Assembly (NCBI RefSeq): GCF_000721265.1
Contig: NZ_JOFZ01000010.1
Span: 62,001-126,000, forward strand
DNA: 64,000 bases
DNA from: Streptomyces sp. NRRL F-5126
Lineage (GTDB): Bacteria; Actinomycetota; Actinomycetes; Streptomycetales; Streptomycetaceae
Reading direction: 5' to 3'
The translations under genes and the position numbers were made by a program. The notes beneath the pieces are model-generated. The model was not told the DNA's origin. It did no database searches and saw nothing but the letters and a program-made list of their open reading frames with translations. Within the stretch, counting starts at the first letter, position 1, and every line of letters begins with the position of its first letter. Positions 1-10,846 of the stretch are shown one piece after another.

Positions 1-102
1 CGACGGCGCGGCGACAAGCGGCGACCGTTGCGCGTACAGGCGTGATCCATTGCGCGGTCGGAGGCATCCGCGGCGATTCGTTGCGCGACGGTGCGAGATG
101 CC
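1..102. other. Left-edge non-coding segment with three phased TTGCGCG repeats
   Basis: I see no convincing gene here. The segment lies downstream of the Lrp/AsnC gene and holds three direct copies of C(G/A)TTGCGCG, with TTGCGCG at 28-34, 50-56 and 81-87. The spacings of 22 and 31 bp are close to two and three helical turns. It could be the promoter/operator of a gene just outside the window. Confidence 0.4.
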
Positions 103-576
103 TCAGGGACGTGACCCCGGCCACTGCGGCGCGCCCGCCGCGTACCGCCTCAGCAGCGGGGACAGGACGAGCACGGACTTGGTGCGCTCCACGTACGGCT
201 CGCTCGCGATGCGTTCGAGTACCTCCTCGAAATGGCGCATGTCCGCCGCGAACACCTGGACCACGGCATCGGCGTCGCCCGTGACCGTCGACGCGGCCGC
301 CACCTCGGGCAGCCGTTCGAGGCCGCGGTGGATGTCGTCGGGCGACGTGTTGCGCCCGCAGTAGATCTCGATGAACCCCTCGGTGCGCCAGCCGAGGGCC
401 GCCGGGTCGACCCGTACGGTGAAGCCGGTGATCGCGCCCTCGGAGCGCAGCCGGTCGACGCGCCGCTTCACGGCGGGGGCGGACAGGCCGACGAGGGCGC
501 CGATGTCCGCATAGGAGCGGCGGGCGTCCTCGGCGAGGGCGTGCAGGATGCGTTCGTCCAGGTCGTTCAGTCGCAC
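103..576 (-). CDS. Lrp/AsnC family transcriptional regulator
   Basis: Predicted 157-residue feast/famine-type regulator. The N-terminal winged helix-turn-helix begins with LNDLDERILHALAEDARRSY and continues through ADIGALVGLSAPAVKRRVDRL, which is the classic AsnC HTH. The C-terminal part, from about residue 65, is an effector-binding and oligomerisation (RAM/ACT-like) domain containing VTGDADAVVQV. I chose the GTG at 576 because the HTH starts at residue 2 from there; a further in-frame upstream TTG would add 36 arginine-rich residues with no family counterpart. Lrp proteins usually sense an amino acid and control themselves or a neighbour. The phased repeats just downstream (1-102) are candidate sites. 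The ligand is unknown. Confidence 0.9.
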   Translation of the reverse strand: MRLNDLDERILHALAEDARRSYADIGALVGLSAPAVKRRVDRLRSEGAITGFTVRVDPAALGWRTEGFIEIYCGRNTSPDDIHRGLERLPEVAAASTVTGDADAVVQVFAADMRHFEEVLERIASEPYVERTKSVLVLSPLLRRYAAGAPQWPGSRP

Positions 577-631
577 CGGTGCAGTAGACCACGTACTCCC
601 GGGCGGCCGGTGCCGGCCGTGGCGCCGGGGC

Positions 632-1537
632 TCAGCAGCCCGGCTCCAGCAGGCCCTTGCGCAGCCTGCCGGTGACCCTGGCAAGCAGCCGGGACACGTG
701 CATCTGCGAGACGCCGAGGACCCGGCCGATCTCCGCCTGCGTCATCTCCTCGCCGAACCGCATCCGCAGCAGCTGCCGCTCCCGCTCGTCCAGCGTCTTG
801 AGCAGGGGCTTGAGCGCCTGCACGTTCTCCGCGATCTCCAGTCCCGCGTCGAGTCCGCCGAGCCGGTCGGCCAGGGGCGTCACGGTCTCGGCGCTGTCGT
901 CGGCCGGCATGTCGATGGAGCCGGCCGTATAGCCGTTGCTGGCGACGATGCCCTCTATGACCTCGTCCTCGTCGATGCCGAGGCGCTCGGCGAGCTCCGA
1001 TGTCGTCGGCGTGCGGTCGAGCCGCTGTGACAGCTCGTCACTGGCCTTCGCCAGGTCGATCCTGAGCTCCTGGAGGCGGCGCGGCACATGCACGGCCCAG
1101 CTCGTGTCCCTGAAGAAGCGTTTGATCTCGCCGATGATGTACGGCACGGCGAACGTCGCGAACTCCACCTCGCGGGTGAGCTCGAAACGGTCGATCGCCT
1201 TGATCAGGCCGATGGTGCCGACCTGGACGATGTCCTCCATCTGGTCGGCCCTGTTGCGGAACCGGGTGGCGGAGTAGCGCACCAGCGCGAGGTTCAGCTC
1301 GATCAGCGTGTTGCGCGCGTACTGGTACTCGGACGTGCCCTCTTCGAGCTCCGTCAGCCGCGCGAAGAACAGCCGGGAGATCTCCCTGGCGTCCTTCGGC
1401 GCGACATCGGCGGGCGATTCGACACGCGGCAGGGCGTACGTCCACGACGACTGGGCACTCCCCCCGTGGCCCTCCGTGCCGCTTCCCCCGTGTGCGTACT
1501 CCGTGCGTTCGAACGGGACCGCCTTGGCCGTCGACAC
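632..1537 (-). CDS. RNA polymerase sigma factor, SigB/SigF/SigG subfamily
   Basis: Predicted 301 residues from a GTG start preceded by a GGGGAGG ribosome-binding site. Sigma region 2 is clear in the middle of the protein (NLALVRYSATRF, then DQMEDIVQVGTIGLIKAIDRF and FATFAVPYIIGEIKRFFRD). Region 3 follows (VPRRLQELRIDLAKA), and region 4 has a typical HTH (MTQAEIGRVLGVSQMHVSRLL). This arrangement is the stress/development sigma group that in Streptomyces contains SigB, SigF and relatives, which are usually held by anti-sigma factors. No anti-sigma or antagonist gene is adjacent. The first 40 or so residues are low-complexity and not conserved in the family. I cannot say which paralogue this is. 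Confidence 0.93.
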   Translation of the reverse strand: MSTAKAVPFERTEYAHGGSGTEGHGGSAQSSWTYALPRVESPADVAPKDAREISRLFFARLTELEEGTSEYQYARNTLIELNLALVRYSATRFRNRADQMEDIVQVGTIGLIKAIDRFELTREVEFATFAVPYIIGEIKRFFRDTSWAVHVPRRLQELRIDLAKASDELSQRLDRTPTTSELAERLGIDEDEVIEGIVASNGYTAGSIDMPADDSAETVTPLADRLGGLDAGLEIAENVQALKPLLKTLDERERQLLRMRFGEEMTQAEIGRVLGVSQMHVSRLLARVTGRLRKGLLEPGC

Positions 1538-1643
1538 GTTCGCCTCCCCTGTGTTCCTGGTTCAGTAGGAGGCGTGTACCCCGTGGCGCCGTGGTCATGC
1601 GCCCGAATTCCGGGATCGCGGCATTCGGGCGCCCGTCGCCGTG

Positions 1644-3272
<1,629 letters not shown>

Positions 3273-4298
3273 TCAGGCGCCGCCGGGGTCGGCCCGTTCG
3301 AGCGCCGGCTTCGGCGCCGGGGCGAAGTCCTTCAGCAGGAAGTCCGCCGCGACGGTGTCCGTGACCAGGCTCGTCACGAGGCCGGAGCGCAGTACCGCGC
3401 CGATCGCCTCCGACTTGCGCCTCCCGCCGGCGATCGCCACCACCTCGGGGATGCGGCGCAGCCGGTCCGTCTCGACGGTGATGCAGCGCTCGCCCAGGTC
3501 GCGGCCGACCCTGCGGCCCTCGGAGTCGAAGAGGTGCGCCGACATCTCGGCGGCGGCGCCCAGCGACGAGTAGTGCGAGCGCTCCTCCTCGCTGAGCATG
3601 TCGTACACCGTCGAGATGCCCGGCTCCCACGAGCCGATGGACACGGCGGCGACGGTCACCTTGTCGAAGTACTCGAAGGCGCGCGCGATACCGGGCTGGC
3701 CCCGCAGCGCGGCCGCCGTCGCCGTGTCGGGCAGCAGCATCGGCGCGTAGATCGGGTGCGCCTCGCCGCCGGACACCTGTGCCGCCCGGCGTACGGCCTC
3801 CACGGACCCGCGCTCGGCGGTGCCCGCGTCGTACACGCCCGTGAGCTGGACGACCGTGCAGGGCGGCAGGCGGTCGAGCGCCGCCGCCATGTGGATCGTG
3901 GACCTGCCCCACGCGAGGCCGAGGACGTCGCCCTCCGTGACCAGCTCGCCCAGCAGGTCGGCGGCCACCTCGCCGAGGTTCTCCGGGTCGGGCGACTCGT
4001 CCGCGCCGTCCGCCGGCGACTCCACCACGACCGCGTGCCGAAGGCCGTAGCGGGCGCGGAGCGCGTCGGAGCGCTCGGCGTCCAGCTCGGCAGGCACGCG
4101 GATCTCGATGCGTACCAGATCGCGCTCGAGCGCGGTCTCCAGGACACGCGCCACCTTGAAGCGGCTGACGCCGAACTCCTCGGCGATCTGGATCTTGGAC
4201 TTGCCCTCCAGGTAGAAGCGGCGCGCCATGGCGGCCGCCTGCACCAGCTCCGCGGGTCCCATACGCAGGGCCGGCCGCCCCGCCGATGTTCCAGGCAC
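3273..4298 (-). CDS. SorC/DeoR-type sugar-binding transcriptional regulator
   Basis: Predicted 341 residues. The N-terminal HTH reads MARRFYLEGKSKIQIAEEFG then VSRFKVARVLETA. The remainder is a SorC-type sugar-phosphate-binding domain with GLAWGRSTIHMAAAL, VQLTGVYD and a C-terminal IAGGRRKSEAIGAVL segment. I preferred the GTG at 4298 because AAGGAG sits six bases upstream; another in-frame GTG lies at 4322. The gene follows rpe on the same strand after about 130 bp, so control of pentose-phosphate or a related sugar is possible. The effector is not visible from sequence. Confidence 0.88.
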   Translation of the reverse strand: MPGTSAGRPALRMGPAELVQAAAMARRFYLEGKSKIQIAEEFGVSRFKVARVLETALERDLVRIEIRVPAELDAERSDALRARYGLRHAVVVESPADGADESPDPENLGEVAADLLGELVTEGDVLGLAWGRSTIHMAAALDRLPPCTVVQLTGVYDAGTAERGSVEAVRRAAQVSGGEAHPIYAPMLLPDTATAAALRGQPGIARAFEYFDKVTVAAVSIGSWEPGISTVYDMLSEEERSHYSSLGAAAEMSAHLFDSEGRRVGRDLGERCITVETDRLRRIPEVVAIAGGRRKSEAIGAVLRSGLVTSLVTDTVAADFLLKDFAPAPKPALERADPGGA

Positions 4299-4429
4299 CG
4301 CGTTCTCCTTCACTCCGCACACCTCTGGATCCGCCGTTCATCCTGTCAGATACGGCGATCCACGATCAGCCCCGAAGGGCGCTGTTCACTTGGCCGCGGC
4401 CCGCCTGCCGCACGGCCGTACCGCGTGCG

Positions 4430-5113
4430 TCAGTGGCCGCACGCCCAGGATGCCTTGGCCGTGGCCTCGTCGGCCTGGTGGCGCAGCATCCGCACCGCGG
4501 CGGCCGGGTCGTCGGCCCCGTACACCGCGGAGCCCGCGACGAAGACGTCCGCCCCGGCCTCCGCGCACCGCTCGACGGTGTCGGCCGAGACACCGCCGTC
4601 GACCTGGAGCCACAGTTCGAGGCCGTACTTGGCGATCATCTGCCGCGCCCGGCGGATCTTCGGCAGCATGATGTCCAGGAACGCCTGGCCGCCGAAGCCC
4701 GGCTCCACCGTCATGATCAGCAGCATGTCCAGTTCGGGCAGCAGGTCCTCGTACGGCTCGACCGGCGTCGCCGGCTTGAGCGCCATGGACGCGCGTGCTC
4801 CCTTGGCGCGGATCTCGCGCGCGAGGCGCACGGGCGCCGCCGCGGCCTCGGCGTGGAAGGTCACCGAGCCCGCCCCTGCCTCGACGTACTGCGGCGCCCA
4901 GCGGTCGGGCTCCTCGATCATGAGGTGGCAGTCGAGCGGGGTCCCCGCGGCCTTGCCGAGCGCCTCCACCACCGGTACGCCCAGGGTCAGGTTGGGCACG
5001 AAGTGGTTGTCCATGACGTCGACATGGAGCCAGTCGGCGCCTTCGACCGCCTTCGCCTCCTCGGCGAGGCGTGAGAAGTCGGCGGACAGGATGCTGGGGT
5101 TGATCTGTGCCAT
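4430..5113 (-). CDS. rpe: Ribulose-phosphate 3-epimerase
   Basis: Predicted 227-residue TIM-barrel enzyme that interconverts D-ribulose 5-phosphate and D-xylulose 5-phosphate in the cytosolic pentose phosphate pathway. The family landmarks are in order: [13 protein letters not shown] at the N terminus, the metal-binding strand [18 protein letters not shown], the HLMIEEP histidine, [10 protein letters not shown], and the phosphate-binding end [10 protein letters not shown] with VAGSAVYG. Length is normal for the family. It lies 85 bp downstream of rsmB on the same strand. Confidence 0.97.
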   Translation of the reverse strand: MAQINPSILSADFSRLAEEAKAVEGADWLHVDVMDNHFVPNLTLGVPVVEALGKAAGTPLDCHLMIEEPDRWAPQYVEAGAGSVTFHAEAAAAPVRLAREIRAKGARASMALKPATPVEPYEDLLPELDMLLIMTVEPGFGGQAFLDIMLPKIRRARQMIAKYGLELWLQVDGGVSADTVERCAEAGADVFVAGSAVYGADDPAAAVRMLRHQADEATAKASWACGH

Positions 5114-5198
5114 GTGACAAGCCTCCCATGGACGGGGACCCGCCCAGGCCGCGGTCCGCCCATCGGAACGGGCACGCCCTCGGAGCGGGCCGCGCCGA

Positions 5199-6650
5199 TC
5201 AGGACGTGCGCCGCAGCACGGCCAGGTACATGGCGTCGGTGCCGTGCAGGTGCGGCCAGAGCTGGACGTCCGGTCCTTCGCCCAGCGCGGGCACGCCGGG
5301 CAGCAGCGGGCGCGCGTCGATCCACTCGGCGCCGGTACGGCCTTCCCGCAGCACGTCGTCGACGACCACGCGCGTCTCCGCGAGGTGCGGCGAGCAGGTC
5401 GCGTAGCAGACGACGCCGCCGGGTCGCACCGAGCCGAGCGCCTCGCGCAGCAGCGCGCGCTGGAGCGGCGCGAAGCCCTTGATGTCGTCGGGGCGGCGCC
5501 GCCAGCGCGCCTCGGGGCGGCGGCGCAGCGCGCCGAGGCCCGAGCACGGCGCGTCGACGAGCACCCGGTCGAAGGCGCCCTGGCGCCACGGCGGCCTTGT
5601 GCTGTCCGCGGTGACGACCTGGACCGGGCCCGGGTTGCCCGCGAGCGTGCGTGCGACGAGGCGCGCGCGGTGCGGCTGCTTCTCCGCCGCGAGCAGCGCG
5701 GCGCCGCGGCCGGCGGCGAGCGCGGCGAGCAGGCCCGCCTTGCCGCCGGGGCCCGCGCAGGCGTCGAGCCAGTGTGCGTCGCGCCCGTCGAGGGACGCGT
5801 TCGCCAGGGCGAGGGCGACCAGCTGGCTGCCCTCGTCCTGGACGCCCGCACGTGCCTCACGCACGGCGTCGAGCGCGCCGGGCTCGCCGCCCTCCGCGAG
5901 CCTGACCGCGTACGGCGACCAGCGGCCCGGCAGGGCGCCCTCGGCCAGCAGCTCGTCGGTCGTGGCACGTCCGGGCCTGGCAACGAGCGTCACCTCGGGC
6001 CGCTCGTTGTCCGCTTCCAGCAGGTCCTCGATGCCCGCCCGGCCGCCGCCGAGCGCGTCCCACAGCGCCGAGACGACCCAGCGGGGGTGCGCGTGGACGA
6101 CGGCGAGATGGTCCTCCGCGTCCTCGTCGTAGGGCGGCGCGACCCGTTCGAGCCAGGCGTCCAGGTCGGCCGTGGAGATCTTGCGCAGCACGGCGTTGAC
6201 GAACTTGGCCCGCCCGTCGCCGAGCACGACGCGCGCGAGCTCCACGCTCGCCGAGACGGCGGCGTGGGTGGGGATGCGCATGGAGAGCAGCTGGTGCGCG
6301 CCGAGGGACAGCACGTCGAGCACGGGCGGGTCGACCTCGCGCAGCGGCCGGTCGACGCAGGCCGAGATGATGGCGTCGTAGGTGCCCTGGCCGCGCAGGG
6401 TGCCGTAGACGAGCTCGGTGGCCAGGGCCGCGTCGCGCGCCTCGAAGCCGGGCTGCTCGCGCGCCTTGCCGAGCAGTGGCGGCAGCACGAGGTTGGCGTA
6501 CGCGTCGCGCTCGTCCACGGCGCGCAGGGCCTCGAAGGCGACGATGCGCGCGGAGTCCTTCTTGGGACGGCGGTAGGGCTTGCCCTGGCGTGCCGGACGC
6601 CGGCGCCCGCGGGGTGCCTGGTCGTTGCCGCGGGGTGCCTGGTCGTTCAA
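5199..6650 (-). CDS. rsmB: RsmB/Sun family 16S rRNA (cytosine-5) methyltransferase
   Basis: Predicted 483 residues. The N-terminal NusB-like RNA-binding domain ([20 protein letters not shown] onward) is followed by a Rossmann methyltransferase domain. SAM is bound at [18 protein letters not shown]. The two cysteines of m5C methyltransferases are in [15 protein letters not shown] and [12 protein letters not shown]. By analogy to RsmB it should methylate a cytosine of 16S rRNA. The TTG start at 6650 has GGAG just upstream and begins right at an exact-looking duplication: a 21-bp unit repeated at 6608-6628 and 6629-6649, encoding NDQAPRG twice. It lies downstream of fmt, as in many actinobacteria. 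Confidence 0.93.
   Translation of the reverse strand: MNDQAPRGNDQAPRGRRRPARQGKPYRRPKKDSARIVAFEALRAVDERDAYANLVLPPLLGKAREQPGFEARDAALATELVYGTLRGQGTYDAIISACVDRPLREVDPPVLDVLSLGAHQLLSMRIPTHAAVSASVELARVVLGDGRAKFVNAVLRKISTADLDAWLERVAPPYDEDAEDHLAVVHAHPRWVVSALWDALGGGRAGIEDLLEADNERPEVTLVARPGRATTDELLAEGALPGRWSPYAVRLAEGGEPGALDAVREARAGVQDEGSQLVALALANASLDGRDAHWLDACAGPGGKAGLLAALAAGRGAALLAAEKQPHRARLVARTLAGNPGPVQVVTADSTRPPWRQGAFDRVLVDAPCSGLGALRRRPEARWRRRPDDIKGFAPLQRALLREALGSVRPGGVVCYATCSPHLAETRVVVDDVLREGRTGAEWIDARPLLPGVPALGEGPDVQLWPHLHGTDAMYLAVLRRTS
6608..6649. repeat. 21-bp tandem duplication at the rsmB 5' end
   Basis: Two consecutive 21-bp copies, 6608-6628 and 6629-6649, differ only in their last two bases. 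They encode the duplicated heptapeptide NDQAPRG at the start of the methyltransferase. Confidence 0.85.
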
Positions 6651-6683
6651 AGGTGCTCCGGAGGTATGGATGTGCGGTGCCCT

Positions 6684-6746
6684 GTCTGGGGTTTTCGATG
6701 TCTGGGTTTTCGATGCCCGCGCGTTTCGATGCCCGGGGTTTTTCAG
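6684..6746. repeat. Four tandem 16-bp units between fmt and rsmB
   Basis: Four consecutive imperfect units of 15-16 bp end in TTTCGAT or a variant: 6684-6699, 6700-6714, 6715-6730 and 6731-6746. On the coding (minus) strand each carries an ATCGAAAACCC-like core. The block fills the fmt-rsmB gap and is unusually A/T-containing for this chromosome. Confidence 0.8.
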
Positions 6747-6769
6747 CGTACGCCGGGGCGGCGAGCGGT

Positions 6770-7708
6770 TCAGCCGGCGTCCCCGACGCGCTCCCCCGGT
6801 GCGATCCGCACGCCGCGCGCCCAGTCGGCGGCGCGCATCGGCTTCTTGCCCTGCGGCTGCACCCACAGGAGCTCGACGGGGGTCGAGCCGGTGCCCGCGT
6901 ACACGTTGTTCTTGCCCACGGCGAGGGCGCCTGGCGCGAGGTCGTCGTGGCCCGGCGCGGGAGCCACGTGGACGAGCTTGAGCCGCTCGCCGCGGAAGAC
7001 CGTCCATGCGCCGGGGGCGGGCGTGCAGCCCCTGACGACGCGGTCCACGCGCAGCGCCGGCGCGTCCCAGTGCACCTGGGCGTCCTCGACCGAGAGCTTC
7101 GGCGCGAGTGAGACACCCTCGGCGGGCTGGGGCGCCGCCTTGAGCGTGCCGTCCTCGATGCCGTCCATGGTGGCGGCGAGCAGGCCCGACCCGGCGAACG
7201 CGAGCCGGGTGAGCAGGTCGCCGCTGGTGTCGGTGGGGCGTACGGCCTCGGTGACCACGCCGTAGACGGGTCCGGAGTCGAGGCCCTCCTCGATCTGGAA
7301 GGTGCTGGCGCCCGTCACCTCGTCGCCGGCCATCACGGCGTGCTGCACGGGCGCCGCGCCGCGCCATGCGGGCAGCAGCGAGAAGTGCAGGTTCACCCAG
7401 CCGTGCGCGGGCACGTCGAGGGCGACGCGCGGCAGCAGCGCCCCGTACGCCACGACGGGGCAGCAGTCCGGGGCGATCTCGCGCAGGCGGGCGAGGAAGT
7501 CCGCGTCGCGCGGCTTCGCGGGCCGCAGGATCTCGATCCCCGCCTCCTCGGCACGCTGGGCGACCGGGCTCGCGACGAGCCGGCGGCCGCGGCCCGAGGG
7601 CGCGTCGGGGCGTGTCACGACGGCGGCGACCTCGTGCCGGTCCGAGGCGATGAGGGCGTCAAGGGCGGGTACGGCGACCTCGGGGGTGCCGGCGAAGACG
7701 AGCTTCAT
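6770..7708 (-). CDS. fmt: Methionyl-tRNA formyltransferase
   Basis: Predicted 312 residues. It transfers a formyl group from 10-formyl-tetrahydrofolate to initiator Met-tRNA. The N-terminal formyltransferase fold begins [19 protein letters not shown], and the active-site segment [20 protein letters not shown] contains the catalytic Asn/His region. The C-terminal OB-like domain ([16 protein letters not shown]) recognises the tRNA. The ATG start and length match the family. It heads a minus-strand cluster with rsmB and rpe and is divergent from the HTH gene at 8018. Confidence 0.97.
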   Translation of the reverse strand: MKLVFAGTPEVAVPALDALIASDRHEVAAVVTRPDAPSGRGRRLVASPVAQRAEEAGIEILRPAKPRDADFLARLREIAPDCCPVVAYGALLPRVALDVPAHGWVNLHFSLLPAWRGAAPVQHAVMAGDEVTGASTFQIEEGLDSGPVYGVVTEAVRPTDTSGDLLTRLAFAGSGLLAATMDGIEDGTLKAAPQPAEGVSLAPKLSVEDAQVHWDAPALRVDRVVRGCTPAPGAWTVFRGERLKLVHVAPAPGHDDLAPGALAVGKNNVYAGTGSTPVELLWVQPQGKKPMRAADWARGVRIAPGERVGDAG

Positions 7709-8017
7709 CGGTGGCGTGCTGCCTCTCGGAAGGTGGTGGGAGCGGGTGCGGTCCTCAACGTGGCGGGCACGGCCCGCGAACCCTGCCACCTTATGGCGCG
7801 GCCGCACGCCTCGTGCGGTGCGGGGCGCCGCGAGGAGCAGGGCTCGGGGGCGGCGGCTCCCCGGGGCGCGTGGTGGCTCACGCGCCCCGCGCATATGCCC
7901 GTACGCCCCCGCAGCGTGACCACACGCCAGGTGCCGCGTTGTCAAGGGAGATTGACCACCGCGGGCCGCACCGGTACGGCCCGCGTCCTTTTCCACGCCG
8001 GTTCGAGAGGCTCGTCC
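7709..8017. other. Divergent intergenic region between fmt and the HTH gene
   Basis: This 309-bp region has no gene but two perfect or near-perfect palindromes. One has arms at 7862-7872 and 7879-7889 with a 6-nt loop. The other (7960-7985) overlaps a possible -10 of the HTH gene. A candidate promoter for the HTH gene is TTGACC (7952-7957), 17 bp, TACGGC (7975-7980). Confidence 0.5.
7960..7985 (+). promoter_or_regulatory. 26-bp palindrome overlapping a putative -10, candidate operator or attenuator
   Basis: Arms 7960-7968 and 7977-7985 are exact 9-bp reverse complements, and the centre ACCGGT (7970-7975, inside the loop) is itself palindromic. Only one base pair breaks the 26-bp symmetry. 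Sited 33 bp before the HTH gene start and followed by TCCTTTTCC, it could be a DNA operator for autoregulation or an RNA hairpin. Confidence 0.45.
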
Positions 8018-8563
8018 ATGGCCGACCACGCAACCCACGACGCCCAGGCCCGTGCCAGCCTGCACATGCTGGTGCGGGACATCGAGCGCGTACGCCGCCA
8101 GGTGGACGCACTGCGCACCCTCACAGCCCAGTTGGGCAACGTCTACCGGCCCCGGCGGACGGGCTCCTCCACGGGGTTCGTCGTCTACGGGCGGGCCCCG
8201 GCACCCACCGTCCGCCTCGCCCAGGAGTTGAGGGACAGCGTCGAGACGCTGGTGACGGCGGCGGTGGACTTCGACCGCTCGCTCGGCTTCTCCTGGGACG
8301 CCGTGGGCTCGGCGCTCGGCGTCACCAAGCAGGCGGTGCACCGCCGTTACGGGGCGCGGCGCACCACGCCGCGCCCCGGTTCGGCCGAGGGCGCGGAGCA
8401 GGCGCCCGCCGCGGCGCGCAGGGCGCTGCCCGCGACGGGCGCGCTGCCGTCCGTGCCCGCCGCGCGGTCCATGCCCCCGCAGCCCGCGGTGGAGGCGCGC
8501 GAGCAGCGGGAGGCGCAGGGCGAGCCGCGTCCGTCCGTGTTCCCCAGCCCGCGCGGGAACTGA
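8018..8563 (+). CDS. Small HTH-containing protein of unknown function
   Basis: Predicted 181 residues. The N-terminal half is helical, probably coiled coil ([20 protein letters not shown]). It is followed by [20 protein letters not shown] and a recognisable HTH-like segment [20 protein letters not shown]. The C-terminal 60 residues are Ala/Pro-rich and probably disordered. The ATG at 8018 follows a modest GAGAGGC motif. DNA binding is an inference from the HTH; no target is known. The gene stands alone, divergent from fmt and convergent with priA only 23 bp away. Confidence 0.75.
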   Translation: MADHATHDAQARASLHMLVRDIERVRRQVDALRTLTAQLGNVYRPRRTGSSTGFVVYGRAPAPTVRLAQELRDSVETLVTAAVDFDRSLGFSWDAVGSALGVTKQAVHRRYGARRTTPRPGSAEGAEQAPAAARRALPATGALPSVPAARSMPPQPAVEAREQREAQGEPRPSVFPSPRGN

Positions 8564-8586
8564 CGCCGCCTCGGCACCGCGGCGCC

Positions 8587-10722
8587 TCAGCCGATGTCGG
8601 GCGGATCGATCCTGATCCGCACCGAGGGCGCCCCGCCGCCGCGGGACAGCCGGCTCGCCTGGGCCGCCTTCAGGGCGGCGGCGAGTGCGGCGCCGCCGCC
8701 CTGCGGCACCCGCAGCAGCACGCGCTCCCACCTCTGGCCGGGCGGCGGCCCGCCACGGCGCGGCGCGCCGGGCGGCGCGCTCGCCACCGGAACGGGCCCG
8801 AGCACCTCGGCGCCCGGCGGCAGTTCGGTGCTCGCGACGAACTCCGCGACGGCCTCGCCAGGCCCTGACACCGCGGCCATCCGCGACACCGGAGGGAACC
8901 CGAGCTCCGCCCGCTCGGCGAGCTCGCGCCGCGCGTGCCCCACGGGGTCCCAGCGCACCAGCGCCTGCACGGGCCGCAGCGTCGGCTCCGCGACCACCAC
9001 GACCGTGCCCCCCTCGCCCTGGCTCCGCACCAGCGAGGCGGCCTGGATCCAGCGGCGCAGCGCCTCTTCGGAAGCCCTGAGGTCGGGGCGGGAGACCATC
9101 GCCCAGCCGTCGAGGAGCAGCGCCGCCGCGTAGCCGCCGTCGGCGACGGGTTCGGCGCCCGGGGTGGAGACGACGAGCGCGGGTCTGCCGGGCACGGCGT
9201 CCAGGATGTGGTCGCGGCCCGACGTGCGCACGGGGACGGCCGGGAAGGCACGGCCCAGCTCCTCGGCCGTGCGGCGGGCCCCGACGACCTGGGCGCGCAG
9301 CCTGGGGCTGCCGCACTCGGGGCAGTGCCAGCCGGGAGCGCCGCGGCCGCACCAGCCGCAGCGCAGGTGGTGCGCCTCCGCGGCCTCGACGGGGCCGGCG
9401 CAGTGCGGGCACCGTGCGGGCGCCCGGCAGCGTTCGCAGGCGAGCCTCGGCGCGTACCCGCGGCGCGGCACCTGCACGAGCACGGGCCCGGACGCCAGGC
9501 CCTCGCGCACGGCCTGCCAGGCGAGTGTGGGCAGCCTGGCGGCGCGCGCCGCCTCGTCGCGTGCCAGTTCGGCGTCGCCGACGGTGCGTACCAGGGGCGC
9601 CGTCACCCGCACCGTCTCGCGGGGCGCGGCGAGCGGCAGGGCCCAGCCCGACGCCACGAGCTGGGCGGCCTCGACGGTGCAGCTCGTACCGCCGAGCAGG
9701 AACGCGCACCCGTCGTGCGCGGCGCGCAGCAGCAGCACGTCGCGCGCGTGGGGCTGGGGCGCGTGCTGCTCGCTGTGGCTGGAGTCGCCGTCGTCCCACA
9801 GGGCGACGAGGCCGAGGTCGCGCACGGGCGCGAACATCGCGGCACGCGTGCCGACCACGGCGCGCACCGCGCCGCGCCGCACCGCGAGCCACTCGCGGTA
9901 CCGCTTCTCGGGGCCGGCCTCGGCGGTGAGCAGCGCGTGCCGCCCCTCCCCCAGCAGGCCGGTGAGCGCCGCGTCGACCCGGGCCGAGACGCGGCCGTCG
10001 GGTACGACGACGAGTGCGCCGCGCCCGGAGGCCAGCGCCGCGGCGACGGCGCGTGCGATCTCCTGCGCCCACAGCGGCCCGGGCAGGGCGGTCCACACGG
10101 CGCGCGGCGCCCCGCCCGTCGCGAGGGCGTCGAGGAAGGCGGGCCCGGTCGGATACCTCTCCCAGCTGCCGGGCTCCGGGGCGGGCGGCGGCTCGAGCGG
10201 CTGGGGGGACGGGCGGCTCTCGGCGCGCGCGCTGCGCGGTGGCACGGCGAGTTGCAGCACGTCGGCGAGGGATCCGGCGTAGCGGTCGGCGACGGCACGT
10301 GCGAGCGTGAGCAGTTCCGCGCTGAGCACCGGCTCGGGGGAGACGACGCCGGCGAGTGCGGCCAGCGGGCCCGTGTAGTCGGACGTGGCGAGCCGCTCCA
10401 CCACGAACCCGTCGATCAGCCGCCCGCCCTCGCGCCGCCCGCCGCGCACGGAGTGCGCCCCGGCCCCGAACCTGACCCGCACCCGCACGCCGGGCTGGGC
10501 CGTCTCGTCCAGCTCGGCCGGGACCGCGTAGTCGAAGAACTGGTCGAGATGGAGCACGCCCTTGTTGACGACGACCCGCGCGACCGGCAGCCGCTCCGCG
10601 AGCGGGGCGCCGCGCCAGGTGCGCGGCTTGGCGCGCGGCGTCCTCGCCTCGCGCACGGTCTGCTTGATCAGCGCGAGCTGCTCCCCCTCGGCCCCCTGCC
10701 TCTGCTCGTCACCGCTGCTCAC
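8587..10722 (-). CDS. priA: Primosomal protein N' (PriA), helicase-degenerate actinobacterial form
   Basis: Predicted 711 residues. The N-terminal 3'-BD fold ([21 protein letters not shown]) and the zinc-binding module ([13 protein letters not shown], later CGWCG and CPECG) identify PriA. The helicase core is degenerate: no GxGKT Walker A is present (the region reads [14 protein letters not shown]), and the DEAH-type motif II is replaced by [12 protein letters not shown]. The protein may therefore act structurally in replication restart rather than as an ATP-driven helicase. The GTG start at 10722 was chosen because the conserved domain follows soon after and no in-frame ATG lies near. It follows metK after a strong terminator. 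Confidence 0.9.
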   Translation of the reverse strand: MSSGDEQRQGAEGEQLALIKQTVREARTPRAKPRTWRGAPLAERLPVARVVVNKGVLHLDQFFDYAVPAELDETAQPGVRVRVRFGAGAHSVRGGRREGGRLIDGFVVERLATSDYTGPLAALAGVVSPEPVLSAELLTLARAVADRYAGSLADVLQLAVPPRSARAESRPSPQPLEPPPAPEPGSWERYPTGPAFLDALATGGAPRAVWTALPGPLWAQEIARAVAAALASGRGALVVVPDGRVSARVDAALTGLLGEGRHALLTAEAGPEKRYREWLAVRRGAVRAVVGTRAAMFAPVRDLGLVALWDDGDSSHSEQHAPQPHARDVLLLRAAHDGCAFLLGGTSCTVEAAQLVASGWALPLAAPRETVRVTAPLVRTVGDAELARDEAARAARLPTLAWQAVREGLASGPVLVQVPRRGYAPRLACERCRAPARCPHCAGPVEAAEAHHLRCGWCGRGAPGWHCPECGSPRLRAQVVGARRTAEELGRAFPAVPVRTSGRDHILDAVPGRPALVVSTPGAEPVADGGYAAALLLDGWAMVSRPDLRASEEALRRWIQAASLVRSQGEGGTVVVVAEPTLRPVQALVRWDPVGHARRELAERAELGFPPVSRMAAVSGPGEAVAEFVASTELPPGAEVLGPVPVASAPPGAPRRGGPPPGQRWERVLLRVPQGGGAALAAALKAAQASRLSRGGGAPSVRIRIDPPDIG

Positions 10723-10780
10723 AGCCCCATACCTACCAGACGGGTACGACATCGGGCGGCCGGTCGCGGGCGGCCGACGC

Positions 10781-10827
10781 CGTCGGGGCCCGGTCCCCCG
10801 CCGAGGCGGAGGGGCCGGGCCCCGACG
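10781..10827 (-). terminator. metK terminator hairpin
   Basis: Arms 10781-10793 and 10815-10827 are exact 13-bp reverse complements, and CCCC/GGGG pairing continues the stem inward. It lies 20 bp past the metK stop and has no U-tract, as is usual in Streptomyces. Confidence 0.8.
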
Positions 10828-10846
10828 GTGCTGCTGCGCGGGCCGG

